64,000 bases of DNA from assembly GCA_036399175.1 (NCBI GenBank), contig DASWNP010000006.1, positions 110,959 through 174,958 on the forward strand. Direction: 5' to 3'. A program made the translations under genes and the position numbers. Origin of the DNA: DASWNP01 sp036399175. GTDB lineage: Bacteria; Acidobacteriota; Blastocatellia; Pyrinomonadales; Pyrinomonadaceae. The notes below the pieces were generated by a model. That model was not told where the DNA came from. It did not search any database and saw only the letters and a list, made by a program, of their open reading frames with translations. Below, one piece after another: positions 1 to 9,038 of this stretch. The number at the start of each line of letters is the position of its first letter. The stretch's first letter is position 1.

Positions 1-1
1 A

Positions 2-1462
2 GGCGATAAGGACGAGCCGCTCACCACCTCTTTCACCAACGAGCTGACCTTCCGTAACCGAGAAGTTCAGGCGTTCGTCACGCTCTACGCGGCCTCGGTC
101 GGCCAGCGTGCCTGGGAAGACAAGACGAAGAAGCAGGGCTTCTTCACGATGGCGCTCGTCGAAGGCTTGAGGGGAGCCGACGGCGCGGCCAACGCACAGA
201 ACGGCGAGGTGACGCTCGGCAGTCTTCTCAGATACGTCGAAGAGCAGGTTCCGAAGCGCGTCAAGATGGCGGGCATCAGCAGCGAGCAGCGCCCCTACGC
301 CATCGTCGAAGGCTACAAGGCCAACGAGCTTCTGGTTTCTCTGAACCCGGACATTGCGAAGCGTGCGGCGGCTGAGAAAGAGAAGCAGCAGTTGGCGGCA
401 GCCGCCCGTGCGGCGGTGCTGAGCGCCCAGCCGACGACCGGCACGCTCTCGGTCGTCGCCGAGCCCAAAGCTCTTGTAACCGTCGCTCCGGTCAACGGCA
501 AAGGTGCGAACAAGACCATGACGTTAGGCGCTAATCAGCGCTCAATCCCGGTCGATAGCCTGGCTCCCGGTCGCTACGTCGTCACCGCCACGCTCGACGG
601 CTACGAGACCATCAAGACCGAGGTCGAAGTCGTCGCCGGCAAGTCGGTCAGCGCCGACCTCAACCTCAAGCTCGTCACCTACAACCTTCAGGTCAAGACC
701 AACGTGACGAGAGGCAAAATCGAGTTCGGATTGAAGGGCGAGCAGTCTCGGCAGATAACCGCGATTCAGAACGGGCAGGCCACGCTCGGCAACCTGCGTC
801 GCGGCGAATATGTCATCAACGTGATGCCGGACGAAGTCGGCTATTCGCCGAAATCCGAGACCGTCTCGGTCGCGGAGAACAAGAGCCTCGTATTCAACTT
901 GGAGAGGCCGCTTGCGCTCCAGTCCTTCGAGGCCGACTTCACGCCCGAGCAGTGGGACGTGCCCTCCAACTGGAAGGTCGCGCCCCGTCTCCACATGAGT
1001 TCCGAAGGCATCGGACTGCTCAGAGAGTCTGTCGCCGGTCGCTACGCTGACGTGGAACTCATCAGCAACGTCGAGCTGGTTAACGGCACGGGCGTCTCCT
1101 TCGTCCTGCGCGCGGTCGATAAGCAGAACTACTACTTGGTTCGCCTGACGGGGCCGAAAGCCGATGTGCCGAACAAGGTGCGCGTCTACTCGGTCAAGGA
1201 CGGCAGGCCGCAGCAGCTCGGCTCGTCCATCTCGGTTTCGGCATTCGACCTGAGCGAGCAGTTCGTCTTCACCTTAAAGCTGGTCGGCAACAGGTTCGAG
1301 TTCACGATTGACGACAACGTGGGACGCGCCGAGCTTCTGCCCGTCGGCATCATCTTCGACCCGAACAGCACTTTCACCTCCGGCGCGGTCGGCGTGGCCG
1401 CCAACGCCGGTGACCAGGCGAAGATTCTGCGCATGTATCTCAATCCGAAACCGAAACAGTAA
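2..1462 (+). CDS. Caspase-like (C14) / PEGA-domain protein, 5' end outside the window
   Basis: The reading frame is open from base 2, so the gene starts upstream; the ATG at 149 is internal. The first ~100 residues match the end of a bacterial caspase-like domain (LYAASVGQRAWE, then FFTMALVEGL, then a VTLGSLLRYV segment). The catalytic His/Cys would be upstream and cannot be seen. A PEGA-type beta domain follows (about residues 145-225, GRYVVTATLDGYE), then a second PEGA-like repeat (GEYVINVMP). The last ~170 residues look like a beta-sandwich of the LamG/DUF1080 type (LRAVDKQNYYLVRL). Such proteins are thought to be surface or periplasmic proteases or sensors; the substrate is unknown. A strong hairpin follows the stop codon. 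Domain calls are by eye; the caspase assignment is fairly sure, the C-terminal fold less so. Confidence 0.8.
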   Translation, partial: GDKDEPLTTSFTNELTFRNREVQAFVTLYAASVGQRAWEDKTKKQGFFTMALVEGLRGADGAANAQNGEVTLGSLLRYVEEQVPKRVKMAGISSEQRPYAIVEGYKANELLVSLNPDIAKRAAAEKEKQQLAAAARAAVLSAQPTTGTLSVVAEPKALVTVAPVNGKGANKTMTLGANQRSIPVDSLAPGRYVVTATLDGYETIKTEVEVVAGKSVSADLNLKLVTYNLQVKTNVTRGKIEFGLKGEQSRQITAIQNGQATLGNLRRGEYVINVMPDEVGYSPKSETVSVAENKSLVFNLERPLALQSFEADFTPEQWDVPSNWKVAPRLHMSSEGIGLLRESVAGRYADVELISNVELVNGTGVSFVLRAVDKQNYYLVRLTGPKADVPNKVRVYSVKDGRPQQLGSSISVSAFDLSEQFVFTLKLVGNRFEFTIDDNVGRAELLPVGIIFDPNSTFTSGAVGVAANAGDQAKILRMYLNPKPKQ

Positions 1463-1825
1463 GGACGACGCTTCGGGAAAGCTCCCGCACCGAGGTTTGT
1501 TTCGAGAGACGTTCGTCTCCTTCGTTTTGAAAGAAGCTCGGGAGACGTGAGACGGAAGTCAGGGAGGGCCGGAAGCGCGCGGCGCTTCCGCCTCCTTCCG
1601 AGAACAGATACGGGCGGGCTCGAAATTGAAACAGTTTCGAGCCCGGTTTATGCTGTTTGCTGTCAGCCCCGACACCAACCGCGTTGAGCCGCAAAAAAAC
1701 CTCCGCCGGAAAAGTGTTGCTTAACTGTCAGCGTCTAAAGTGTAGCAAAGTCAGAGGGGACTAACTTCCGAGCAGGAAGGTCTATCCGAATCTCTCAGAG
1801 GACAGCCAGGCACGCGCCGAAATCA
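1463..1825. other. Intergenic region with three hairpins before the kinase gene
   Basis: No gene is apparent in these 363 bases. It holds a weak inverted repeat (about 1514-1547, arms CGTCTCC/GGAGACG), a tight 8-bp hairpin at 1571-1589 (GGAAGCGC/GCGCTTCC) and a 10-bp terminator-like stem at 1616-1644. The remaining ~180 bases before the kinase ATG probably hold its promoter, but I see no convincing -35/-10 pair. Confidence 0.6.
1616..1644 (+). terminator. Probable intrinsic terminator after the caspase/PEGA gene
   Basis: A perfect 10-bp stem (GGGCTCGAAA pairing with TTTCGAGCCC) with a 9-base loop, followed by GGTTTATGCTGTTT. The T-tract is weak, so termination efficiency is uncertain. Confidence 0.55.
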
Positions 1826-3706
1826 ATGGGGTCAAGCAAAGACAATCTCGTCGGGAAAGTACTGGATGAGCGTTATCTCATCGAGAAGGAGCTAGGTGTA
1901 GGCGGCATCGGAGCCGTCTACGTGGCGCGCGACCTGCGGGTTATGGGCAAGAACGTCGTCGTCAAAGTTCTGCTCGAAGAGTCGTATCAGAACGAGTACG
2001 TCGTCAAGAAGTTTCGGCAGGAAGTCGAAGCCTTAAGCCGCGTCGAGCATCCGAACATCGTCGGGATTCTCGATTCCGGCACGCTCTCGGACGGGATGCC
2101 CTATATCGTCCTGCAATTCATTGAGGGCGTCAGCGTCAGAACCATCATTCGTCCCGAGGGCAGCGAGCTTGAACGCAGCGCCCTCATCGTCAGACAGGTC
2201 GGAGCGGCGCTCACCGCCGCGCACGAGAAGGGCATCTTTCACCGCGACCTGAAGCCGGAAAATATCATGCTCCAGCGGCTCGGCGAGGGCGAGGAGCAGG
2301 TCAAGGTCATCGACTTCGGCATCGCCAAAATCAAGGACTCGGTGATTGCGCCCGACACGATGGTCTTGGCGACGGCGGGCACTATCGCCTACATGTCGCC
2401 CGAGCAGTTGAGCGCCGGTGCTATCTCGGCTCCGAGCGACATCTACGCGCTCGGCGTCGTCGCCTTCGAGCTTTTGACGGGTCGCAAGCCCTTCAATCCC
2501 GAATCGCCCTTCCAGCTTCTGGAGATGCAGCGTTCCGGCGTCAAGATAATGCCGAAAGACCTACGCCCGGCGCTGCCCGATGTGGCGCAACACGTGCTCC
2601 TCAAGGCGCTCGCCTTCGACCCGAACGAACGCTATCAAAGGGCGCGCGACTTCGGCGACGAACTCTACGAAGCTCTGACGGGGCTGCCCGCCGGTCGCAC
2701 CGGACGACTCGACGCGACGCGCGCACGCGCGCTCACACAGGGCGGCTATCCCGGCGACATGACGAGCGCCTACGCTACGGCGCGGATGCCGACCGATGTA
2801 CAGTTGGGAGGCCATTCGACCGACCCGTCGCGCGTCGGCTTAGATGCCGCAACCAACATCATGCCGCCGCAGGCGCAGACGGGCGTGCACGCGGGCGTCA
2901 CCACCGGAGCGGGCGCTTCGACGAGCGTCGTCGCCCCCGCCAAGAAGAGCGGCTCGAAGGTCTTCCTGATTCTGGGCGGCCTCGTCTTCCTCTTCCTCGT
3001 CGTCGCGGGGCTCGGTTTCGCCGTCTGGAAATTCACGCAGGGCGGATTGACGGGGCGAACTCAGGACAATACGCAGGTCAACTCGTCGAACCTGTCGAAC
3101 ACGAATCGAGCCGGGACGACGAACGCCAACACGTCGCCCAACACTGCGCCAGCAGCCGAGACAGCCCTCGCCTATTCGCTCACCGTGCAGAGGACGCGCG
3201 ACGGCAAGCCCTACAAAGAGCCTTTCGAGTCGTCGGGGCAGGAGATTTTCGAGAACGGCTGGAAGTTTCGCCTCAACATCACGAGCCCGAAAGACGGCTA
3301 CCTCTACCTGATTAACGAGGGGCTCAACGACCGGGGCGAGACCGCTCTGACGATGCTCTTTCCCAACCCGGCGACCAACTCCGGCTCGACGCAGGTAGTC
3401 GCCAATCAGACCTTGCAGACGCCCTCCGAGCCCGGCTACTTCACTCTGAGCGGAAAGCCGGAGACCGAAAAGATTTGGATTATCTGGTCGTCGAAGCTCA
3501 TCGACGACCTCGAAGCTATCAAGTCGCAGGTCTTCTCGGGCGCGGGCGGAGGCGAGATAACCGACCCGTCGCAGGCTCAGTCGGTGCGCGACATCATCTC
3601 CAAGCACGATCCTTCTCAGGTAGTAGCCGAGAAGGTCGAAAAGCGGACTCTTCTCAAGGGGCGCGGCGACGTTTTGGTCTACCTCGCAAAGCTTGAGCAT
3701 CAATAA
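1826..3706 (+). CDS. Membrane Ser/Thr protein kinase with extracytoplasmic DUF4384-type domain
   Basis: A 626-residue Hanks-type kinase, expected to phosphorylate Ser/Thr of unknown targets. The domain at about 16-280 has the glycine loop GVGGIGAVY, Lys47 in VVVKVL, catalytic HRDLKPEN (Asp141, Asn146), DFG at 163-165 and a SPEQ motif, so it looks catalytically complete. A low-complexity linker leads to one membrane helix (about 375-397, rich in L/V/F/G). After an Asn/Thr-rich stretch, residues ~449-560 form a domain with the DUF4384 signature (FRLNITSPKDGYLYLIN), which would lie outside the cytoplasmic membrane. The next gene encodes the same kind of domain as a secreted protein, suggesting a functional link. 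The ATG at 1826 lacks a strong ribosome site but fits the start of the kinase fold. Confidence 0.92.
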   Translation: MGSSKDNLVGKVLDERYLIEKELGVGGIGAVYVARDLRVMGKNVVVKVLLEESYQNEYVVKKFRQEVEALSRVEHPNIVGILDSGTLSDGMPYIVLQFIEGVSVRTIIRPEGSELERSALIVRQVGAALTAAHEKGIFHRDLKPENIMLQRLGEGEEQVKVIDFGIAKIKDSVIAPDTMVLATAGTIAYMSPEQLSAGAISAPSDIYALGVVAFELLTGRKPFNPESPFQLLEMQRSGVKIMPKDLRPALPDVAQHVLLKALAFDPNERYQRARDFGDELYEALTGLPAGRTGRLDATRARALTQGGYPGDMTSAYATARMPTDVQLGGHSTDPSRVGLDAATNIMPPQAQTGVHAGVTTGAGASTSVVAPAKKSGSKVFLILGGLVFLFLVVAGLGFAVWKFTQGGLTGRTQDNTQVNSSNLSNTNRAGTTNANTSPNTAPAAETALAYSLTVQRTRDGKPYKEPFESSGQEIFENGWKFRLNITSPKDGYLYLINEGLNDRGETALTMLFPNPATNSGSTQVVANQTLQTPSEPGYFTLSGKPETEKIWIIWSSKLIDDLEAIKSQVFSGAGGGEITDPSQAQSVRDIISKHDPSQVVAEKVEKRTLLKGRGDVLVYLAKLEHQ

Positions 3707-3963
3707 GGCCGGAGCGCTCCCGGCCAGCACGAACAGAAGGGTTAACCGCGTTCGTCTCTTTGAGCGAACGCCGTCAAAGCAACAGCAGGCGGAGGTCGGT
3801 TAGATTTAACTGGCAATGAAGCGGCGGGCGGCTCGTCTCTCCCAGGAAAGGTTCTCCCTGAAGGAGCGCGAGTTTGAAAGCAGATGCCGTATTTGAGTCT
3901 TTTAAGAGAAGACTAAATCCAGTTCGCAAGTCCTCGCGTCTCTCTAATCGCAATGGAGGAGTT

Positions 3964-5019
3964 ATGGCAGTCAAGTCGAAGAGATTACATTTACTCTGGC
4001 TCGCAGCCGCGTTCGCAATCACTCTGACGGGAAGCTGGACGACCGTTTCGGCTCAGGACGACACGGACGAGGCCGGTTCGCGCCAGATTAAGCTGACGGA
4101 TTTCGTCAAGGAACGTCCCGCCATCAAAGCGAAGGCGGGCGCGACGGGCGATACGCCGTCCTGGAACGGAACTCCGAAACCAGCCTCCAAGCCGACGGCT
4201 TCCGCTCCGGCGCGCAGAGTCTACAGACGCGTCGCCGCCGTCAGGCGCACTCAGCCCGTGAGGGCGACTCGCGGAAACGTCGTCGCACACAAGCCTGCGG
4301 CTCCTGAGAAGAAGGAGTATGCGGAGGTCGGCGTCACCATCTGGCGTCTGCGCCGCGCCAAGTCGTCCGACGACGGGCCGAAGATTAAAGACCTCAAGTC
4401 TTACGAGTGGTGGACGCCCGAGCGCATCGAGGGCACGACGCCGCTGAGTCTCGGCGACCGCCTGCGCCTCAGCATCGAATCCCCGCGCGCAGGCTACCTC
4501 TACGTCATCAACAGCACGCAGTACGCCGACGGCACCACTGGGCAGCCCCGCCTTATCTTCCCAACCACGCGCACGCGCGGCGGAGACAACAAGGTCGTCC
4601 CCGGACGCCTCGTTGACATCCCCGACCAGGACGACGCCACCAACTATTTCACGCTGACGAGCGACCCGAAGAGAACCGGCAAGTCGCGTGAAGTAGGCGA
4701 AATCCTGACCGTGCTGGTCTCGAAAGACCCGATTGCGGAACTGGCGCACGGCGGGCGCGATGCGCTCCCGCTCTCGGCAGAACAGGTAACCGCCTGGGAG
4801 AAGAAGTGGGGCGGAGAGGTCGATTTGTTCGAGCTTAAGGACGGCGCTGGGTTGGCCTGGACTAAAGAAGAGCAGGAAGCCAGCAGCGCCAGTGGCCGCT
4901 CGCTGACTCAGGAAGAGCCGACGCCGCAGACCATCTACAGCGTCGCCACCAGGCCGGGCAGCCCCGTCCTCGTCAAAGTGCAGTTGCTCTACGGACAGTC
5001 CGGCACGGCCAGGAAATAG
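3964..5019 (+). CDS. Secreted DUF4384-type domain protein
   Basis: A 351-residue protein starting at the ATG at 3964, preceded by a good ribosome site (GGAGG, 3956-3960). The frame is open further upstream, but only this start gives a clean signal peptide (positively charged MAVKSKR, hydrophobic core, cleavage after VSA near residue 31). A basic, Pro/Ala/Arg-rich linker follows (about 40-105). The domain at ~110-275 contains GDRLRLSIESPRAGYLYVIN, equivalent to the outer domain of the upstream kinase. The C-terminal 60 residues have no motif I recognise. It is probably exported to the periplasm or surface. The role is unknown; pairing with the kinase suggests envelope sensing. It ends in a very strong hairpin. 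Confidence 0.85.
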   Translation: MAVKSKRLHLLWLAAAFAITLTGSWTTVSAQDDTDEAGSRQIKLTDFVKERPAIKAKAGATGDTPSWNGTPKPASKPTASAPARRVYRRVAAVRRTQPVRATRGNVVAHKPAAPEKKEYAEVGVTIWRLRRAKSSDDGPKIKDLKSYEWWTPERIEGTTPLSLGDRLRLSIESPRAGYLYVINSTQYADGTTGQPRLIFPTTRTRGGDNKVVPGRLVDIPDQDDATNYFTLTSDPKRTGKSREVGEILTVLVSKDPIAELAHGGRDALPLSAEQVTAWEKKWGGEVDLFELKDGAGLAWTKEEQEASSASGRSLTQEEPTPQTIYSVATRPGSPVLVKVQLLYGQSGTARK

Positions 5020-5061
5020 TTTGGCCGCCGACACCATCGCCCGCTTCTTTCGAGCAAGCGA

Positions 5062-5119
5062 AACAGTCAGTCCGCGCGCACGCCGTTCTCCGAAGCGTCG
5101 CCCGCGCGGACTGACTGTT
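5062..5119 (+). terminator. Strong hairpin terminator after the DUF4384 gene
   Basis: Bases 5062-5078 (AACAGTCAGTCCGCGCG) pair perfectly with 5103-5119, a 17-bp stem around a 24-base loop, followed by CTTGTTCT. The stem is unusually long for a terminator. Confidence 0.75.
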
Positions 5120-5272
5120 CTTGTTCTAGCCGACGACCTGCTCGCGGCGCAAAAAGCAGTCGGCAAGAGCCCGCACAAGAGCCCGTAGGTCGTCGCTCGG
5201 AAGCTCTCGCGGCGGGCGGCTTCCAATCAGTTTTGAGCTGCTTTCGACGTTGATTCGAGACAGAAGATTCGA

Positions 5273-5301
5273 TTGACTTTTACAGACAAGTGGTCTAGTA
5301 T
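5273..5301 (+). promoter_or_regulatory. Predicted sigma70 promoter for the FecR-like gene
   Basis: TTGACT (5273-5278), a 17-base spacer and TAGTAT (5296-5301), about 340 bases upstream of the next start codon and downstream of the previous terminator. This is a sequence match only. Confidence 0.5.
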
Positions 5302-5642
5302 CCGGCCTGCTTTTTTCATCCCTAAGCTCCCAGGGTTTTGATAGATTCAGACACTCTTTCCGGGTTTTCTGGTTGACATTTTAGAATCGGCATGGAAAGC
5401 TAAAAGCGTTGGTCGGTCTACCACCGACCGGCCTGCCACCGGAGTTTCTCAAGCTCAACGCGATGAGTGCCGGTATCGGCACTACGTTCAACCGAGCGGC
5501 TCTGAACATTTCGAGCAACCGCTCTCTTAACTTCTGCTAAGAAGCGCCAATCCACTTCGTCGAAGAGAGTAGACGTTTCCTTCGTGAATTGTGGTCTGAC
5601 TTTTACCTGTAAGTTTCCTTCACTCGATTAGGAGATGAAGTA

Positions 5643-6371
5643 ATGACGAACCGAATGTTGACCCGTAATCTGATTTCATTCTGTCTTGCGATTGCAATTG
5701 TGTGTACATATTCGATGGTCGGCCTCGCCGCCGCGCCACAGTCGCCCTCGGGCGAGCTGGTGACGACCGGGCAGGTAACAGTCAACGGCCAGAACGCGCT
5801 TTCGGGCGCAACCATCTTCACCGACAGCACCATCGAGACGGCGCGCGGCTCAAGCGCCGTCGTCAGTCTCGGCAAGCTCGGTCGCGTCGAATTGCTGCCG
5901 GACTCGAATCTCAGGCTGAGCTTTAACGAGAGCGGCGTGACCGGCATGCTCAACTCGGGTCGAGTTCGCGTCTCTTCGCCCTCGGGCGTCAGTATCGTTA
6001 TCAGCACGAAGGACGGCTCGGCGGCTTCGGATACGAGCCAGGACGACGTTTTCATCGTCGATGTCGAGTGCGGAAATACGGTGGTGGACGTGCAGACCGG
6101 ACGCGCGGAGCTTCGCTCGGCGGGCGGCAACCGGATGATTAATGCGGGAGGTCAGGGCTCTATCGGGCAGCCTCTGGCGGGCACGCGCTGTGCCGTGACA
6201 CAGGTCGTCAGGGCAGATGATGTTGCGGCTGGCGATTTCAGCGGCGCTAAGGTCGCGGCCGTGCTCGTCGGCGTCGGCGCGGTGATAGCCGCTATCGTGC
6301 TGGTGGCGAGCCAGTCGGGCGGCGAAGAGGTTGAGATTCCGGGGCCGGGAAACCCGAGCGCCATCCAGTAA
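5643..6371 (+). CDS. Secreted/membrane FecR-like domain protein
   Basis: A 242-residue protein with a ribosome site (AGGAG) seven bases before the ATG. The N-terminus is a signal peptide (hydrophobic to about residue 29, then AAPQS). Residues ~37-150 read like a FecR domain: GQVTVNGQNALSGATIFTDS, TARGSSAVVSLG, GRVELLPDSNLRL, then a strand-rich continuation. A Gly/Ala/Val-rich helix near the C-terminus (about 207-225, AAVLVGVGAVIAAIVLVAS) may anchor it in the membrane, leaving a short acidic tail. No ECF sigma factor lies next to it, so it is probably not a classical FecR regulator; many acidobacterial FecR-like proteins are uncharacterised envelope proteins. Confidence 0.78.
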   Translation: MTNRMLTRNLISFCLAIAIVCTYSMVGLAAAPQSPSGELVTTGQVTVNGQNALSGATIFTDSTIETARGSSAVVSLGKLGRVELLPDSNLRLSFNESGVTGMLNSGRVRVSSPSGVSIVISTKDGSAASDTSQDDVFIVDVECGNTVVDVQTGRAELRSAGGNRMINAGGQGSIGQPLAGTRCAVTQVVRADDVAAGDFSGAKVAAVLVGVGAVIAAIVLVASQSGGEEVEIPGPGNPSAIQ

Positions 6372-6421
6372 GCAAGCGACGAGCGCGTAAGTAAACTCTC
6401 CAGACCTTCTCTCAAAAACTC

Positions 6422-6463
6422 TTCGAGCCGGACACGAAGCTTGCTCTTCGCGTCCGGCTCGAA
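6422..6463. terminator. Bidirectional terminator between convergent genes
   Basis: TTCGAGCCGGAC (6422-6433) pairs with GTCCGGCTCGAA (6452-6463), extended inside by CGAAG/CTTCG. It lies between the plus-strand FecR-like gene and the end of the minus-strand glycan operon, so it can serve both. Confidence 0.7.
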
Positions 6464-6487
6464 CTTTGTGCGGGCAAACCCGCCTTT

Positions 6488-7813
6488 CTACCTGTTCCGG
6501 CTCGAAGCCTCCATTGCTCTCTCCGCAGTCAGCTCTTCGTAGAGACTTTTGAAGCGCCGGGCTTGCAGTTCAAGCGCGTACTCGGCCTCGGCGACTTCGC
6601 GGCAACGGCGAGCGAGGCGCAGGCGTAAGGGTTCGTCTTCGAGCAGGAGGCGAATGCCGCGCGCGAGGTCGGAAGCATCCTTGTGGGCGGCGAGGTAGCC
6701 GGTCTCCATGTGGCGCACGGCGTCGGGGCAGCCGCCCACGTCGAAGGTGACTGAGGGAGTGGCGCAGGCCATGCTCTCCAAAATCCCGTTCGGAAGATTC
6801 TCGGCGATGGTCGGTAGCACGAAGATGTCTGCGGCGGAATAGACGACCCTCAAACGCTCGTCGCTCTCCGTGTGCTCAAGCGATTTGAACTCGAAGGGCA
6901 ACCCGTCCGCCCACTCTTTCGAGCCCGAGCCGACGACGAGCAGGAGCACGTCCGAGAGGTCGTCATCTCGTCTCAGATGTTCGAGCGCGCGCTGCATTAG
7001 GTCTGCCCCTTTGCGCGGGTCTTTGATGGAATGGGCGCTAAAGAGAACGACGCGTCGCGCGGGGTCGATGTCGAGCGCGCGTCGAGCCTCTTCTTTGGCG
7101 ACGGGGCGGAAGGTTTCGGTGTCGAGTCCGTTCGGAATGAAGCGAACTTGAAAGCGACCGAGCAGAGGGCTCTCTTTGGCGAGAGCTTCTATCCAGCGCG
7201 AGGGCGCGACAATCGTCAGCCGAGAGCGCGAATAGACGCGCTCTTTGATGCGCCAAAGCTCGGCGGTCGTATCGCGGTAAAGCTCGGGCGGGTCGGAGAG
7301 AATCGGGCACGAGCCGCATCCCGTCTTCCAGCGCTCGCAGTCGAAGGAGTAGGCGCAGTGGCCGGTCATCGGCCACATGTCGGAGAGACGCCAGACGACG
7401 GGGCGGCGACGGCTGATGAGCGGAAGCGAGGTGTGCGTGAAATAGCCGCCGTGCGTGTTGTAGAGCTGCACGACATCCGAAGCTCTAAGCCAGCGGTGAC
7501 CGAGCAGCGCGAACGACGAAGGATAGAAGAGATACTGCCAGCTCAGACGCCCCGTGATGCGGTTCGACAAATCATCGAGCGAGCGCAGCGTGCGCCGCCC
7601 CGCGATTAAATCCACTTCGGGGTCCTCTGTCGCCTTCGTGCCGACGAGCATACGCGAGCGCACGCCGAGCCGCCTGAGCCCCGTGTGCACGCGGTAGGCG
7701 GAGCGACCCGAGCCGCCGAGGTTATCGGTGGTGCTGATGTGAAGGACGCCGAGCGTCCCGGAGTTCGGAGTTTTGTCGAGCACTTTCTTCATCTGCGAAG
7801 CGCCGATGCTCAC
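6488..7813 (-). CDS. GT-B glycosyltransferase (family 4-like), last gene of the minus-strand run
   Basis: A 441-residue glycosyltransferase expected to transfer an activated sugar in the cytoplasm. The N-terminal domain contains LGVLHISTTDNLGGSG, the glycine-rich acceptor-side loop. A Cys-rich central stretch (CAYSFDCERWKTGCGSCPIL, about 155-175) may bind a metal. The C-terminal donor domain carries HSIKDPRKGADLM and the family signature IAENLPNGILESMACATPSV with its conserved Glu. The start used is a GTG four bases after the upstream stop; an in-frame ATG lies seven codons in. Donor and acceptor cannot be predicted. The gene ends before a bidirectional terminator. Confidence 0.88.
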   Translation of the reverse strand: MSIGASQMKKVLDKTPNSGTLGVLHISTTDNLGGSGRSAYRVHTGLRRLGVRSRMLVGTKATEDPEVDLIAGRRTLRSLDDLSNRITGRLSWQYLFYPSSFALLGHRWLRASDVVQLYNTHGGYFTHTSLPLISRRRPVVWRLSDMWPMTGHCAYSFDCERWKTGCGSCPILSDPPELYRDTTAELWRIKERVYSRSRLTIVAPSRWIEALAKESPLLGRFQVRFIPNGLDTETFRPVAKEEARRALDIDPARRVVLFSAHSIKDPRKGADLMQRALEHLRRDDDLSDVLLLVVGSGSKEWADGLPFEFKSLEHTESDERLRVVYSAADIFVLPTIAENLPNGILESMACATPSVTFDVGGCPDAVRHMETGYLAAHKDASDLARGIRLLLEDEPLRLRLARRCREVAEAEYALELQARRFKSLYEELTAERAMEASSRNR

Positions 7814-7816
7814 TGT

Positions 7817-8809
7817 TTATGGCATCCGACCGTTGCCGAGCACGCCGTTTCCGCCCGCGCGGACTCGGATGTCCGACAAGCCCGCTTCTTCAAACCAGCC
7901 CTGTAGGGTTTCGACCGTCTGCGGCGAGTCGTAGGCGGGCGAGAGCGCGTCGAAGGTGTCGAGGATAGCCCAGTCGCGTATCTGCTCTTCGCTCAAGGGG
8001 AGCATCCCCGTGTAGTTCCAGCAGGGCACGATTGCCGGAACGACGTAGCGCAGCACCCTCACCTGTTGGAGACGATTGTCAATCGGAATCCAGCGCGGCA
8101 CGTACCACTCGACGATGCGACGCAGCACGTCGCGCGGCATACGTTTGGTCAAAGGCCGATACCAGTATTTCGCCGTCCAGCGAGTTATCCATCGCGTCTT
8201 CGGGTAGGCATCGACGGCCAGCTCGCCGCCACGTTTGAGAAACGGCACGAGGCTCATAAAAGCGCGTCGCACGTCGGGCGTGTGCTGGATGACGCCGTAG
8301 CAGAAGACCTTGTCGAACGCGCCGCGCTCGAAGGGAATACGGTAGAGGTCGGCTTGCGCGAGCGTTAGACGAGGGTGCGGCGCGTTGTTCGTCCAGCAGG
8401 CATCGACGGCGCTGCTGTAGTCGAGCGAGCAAAGCTCTGCGCCCGCGTCGAGCATGACCTGAGTAAAACGTCCCGCGCCGCAGCCGACTTCGAGGATTCT
8501 TTGACCTGCAAGCTCTGCGGGCGTCCAGCCGGTGTCGCGGAAGAAGCGGTCGCGGCTGAGGGTCGTGCCGTTGAAGCGGTCGAGCTGCGTGCGCCGGTAG
8601 CGATTCCACTGCTCGCCGAAGCTGGCCGTGTAAGCATCGTCTTGGACGAAGCGGGGAATGAAATTCTTAATCGGGTAGCTCTCGCCCGAATCCGTCGCCC
8701 GAAGCTCGCCCTCTTTTATCTCCCCGGCCTCTTCCGACGAGACGCGCGCGATTTCCAGAGCCGCGCCCGTCGAAGGAGCGCGCAGGTACTTCAAAGCCTC
8801 CGCCCTCAT
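7817..8809 (-). CDS. Class I SAM-dependent methyltransferase with Trm112-like N-terminus
   Basis: A 330-residue methyltransferase. The first ~60 residues (LKYLRAPSTGAAL ... IKNFIPRF) resemble the Trm112/UPF0434 segment often fused to sugar methyltransferases, though the zinc cysteines are missing. SAM motif I is ILEVGCGAGRFTQ, followed by LDYSSAV (acidic residue binding the ribose) and FDKVFCYGVIQHT. The ATG at 8809 follows GGAGAG and begins the recognisable fold; the frame continues to a possible start at 8878, adding only basic low-complexity sequence. Its place between glycosyltransferase and amidotransferase genes suggests it methylates a sugar or lipid-linked glycan. Confidence 0.82.
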   Translation of the reverse strand: MRAEALKYLRAPSTGAALEIARVSSEEAGEIKEGELRATDSGESYPIKNFIPRFVQDDAYTASFGEQWNRYRRTQLDRFNGTTLSRDRFFRDTGWTPAELAGQRILEVGCGAGRFTQVMLDAGAELCSLDYSSAVDACWTNNAPHPRLTLAQADLYRIPFERGAFDKVFCYGVIQHTPDVRRAFMSLVPFLKRGGELAVDAYPKTRWITRWTAKYWYRPLTKRMPRDVLRRIVEWYVPRWIPIDNRLQQVRVLRYVVPAIVPCWNYTGMLPLSEEQIRDWAILDTFDALSPAYDSPQTVETLQGWFEEAGLSDIRVRAGGNGVLGNGRMP

Positions 8810-9038
8810 CCGCTTCTCTCCACGCGCGCCTGAGAGACAAGACGACGACCGCCGAGCCGCGCCCCGCCTCGCCGACACACATTCACACTTTCACTTCGCA
8901 CGCTCAGAAATCCTTCGTCCACCTTCACTGTCTCGAAATTGGGAGGAGACGGAAATAAGAATGATAGACCACCCGCGAAGCTTTGTCATTCGAGCCGCAG
9001 AGACGGAAGGGGCTTGCGAGTAGCTCTGCGCCTGTCGG

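Larger units (their letters stand above)
5020..5642. other. 623-base non-coding stretch: terminator, promoter and long leader
   Basis: The start holds a strong terminator hairpin (5062-5119). A sigma70-type promoter is visible at 5273-5301. A second TTGACA at 5373-5378 has no convincing -10 partner. If transcription starts near 5308, the FecR-like gene has a leader of about 330 bases; I could not identify a riboswitch or leader peptide in it. Confidence 0.5.

Noticed and set aside
3991..5226. Minus-strand open frame opposite the secreted DUF4384 gene
   Set aside because: Arg-rich shadow; the plus-strand gene has a ribosome site, signal peptide and family domain.
5373..5404. Second promoter before the FecR-like gene (TTGACA at 5373)
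   Set aside because: No acceptable -10 box at 16-18 bases.
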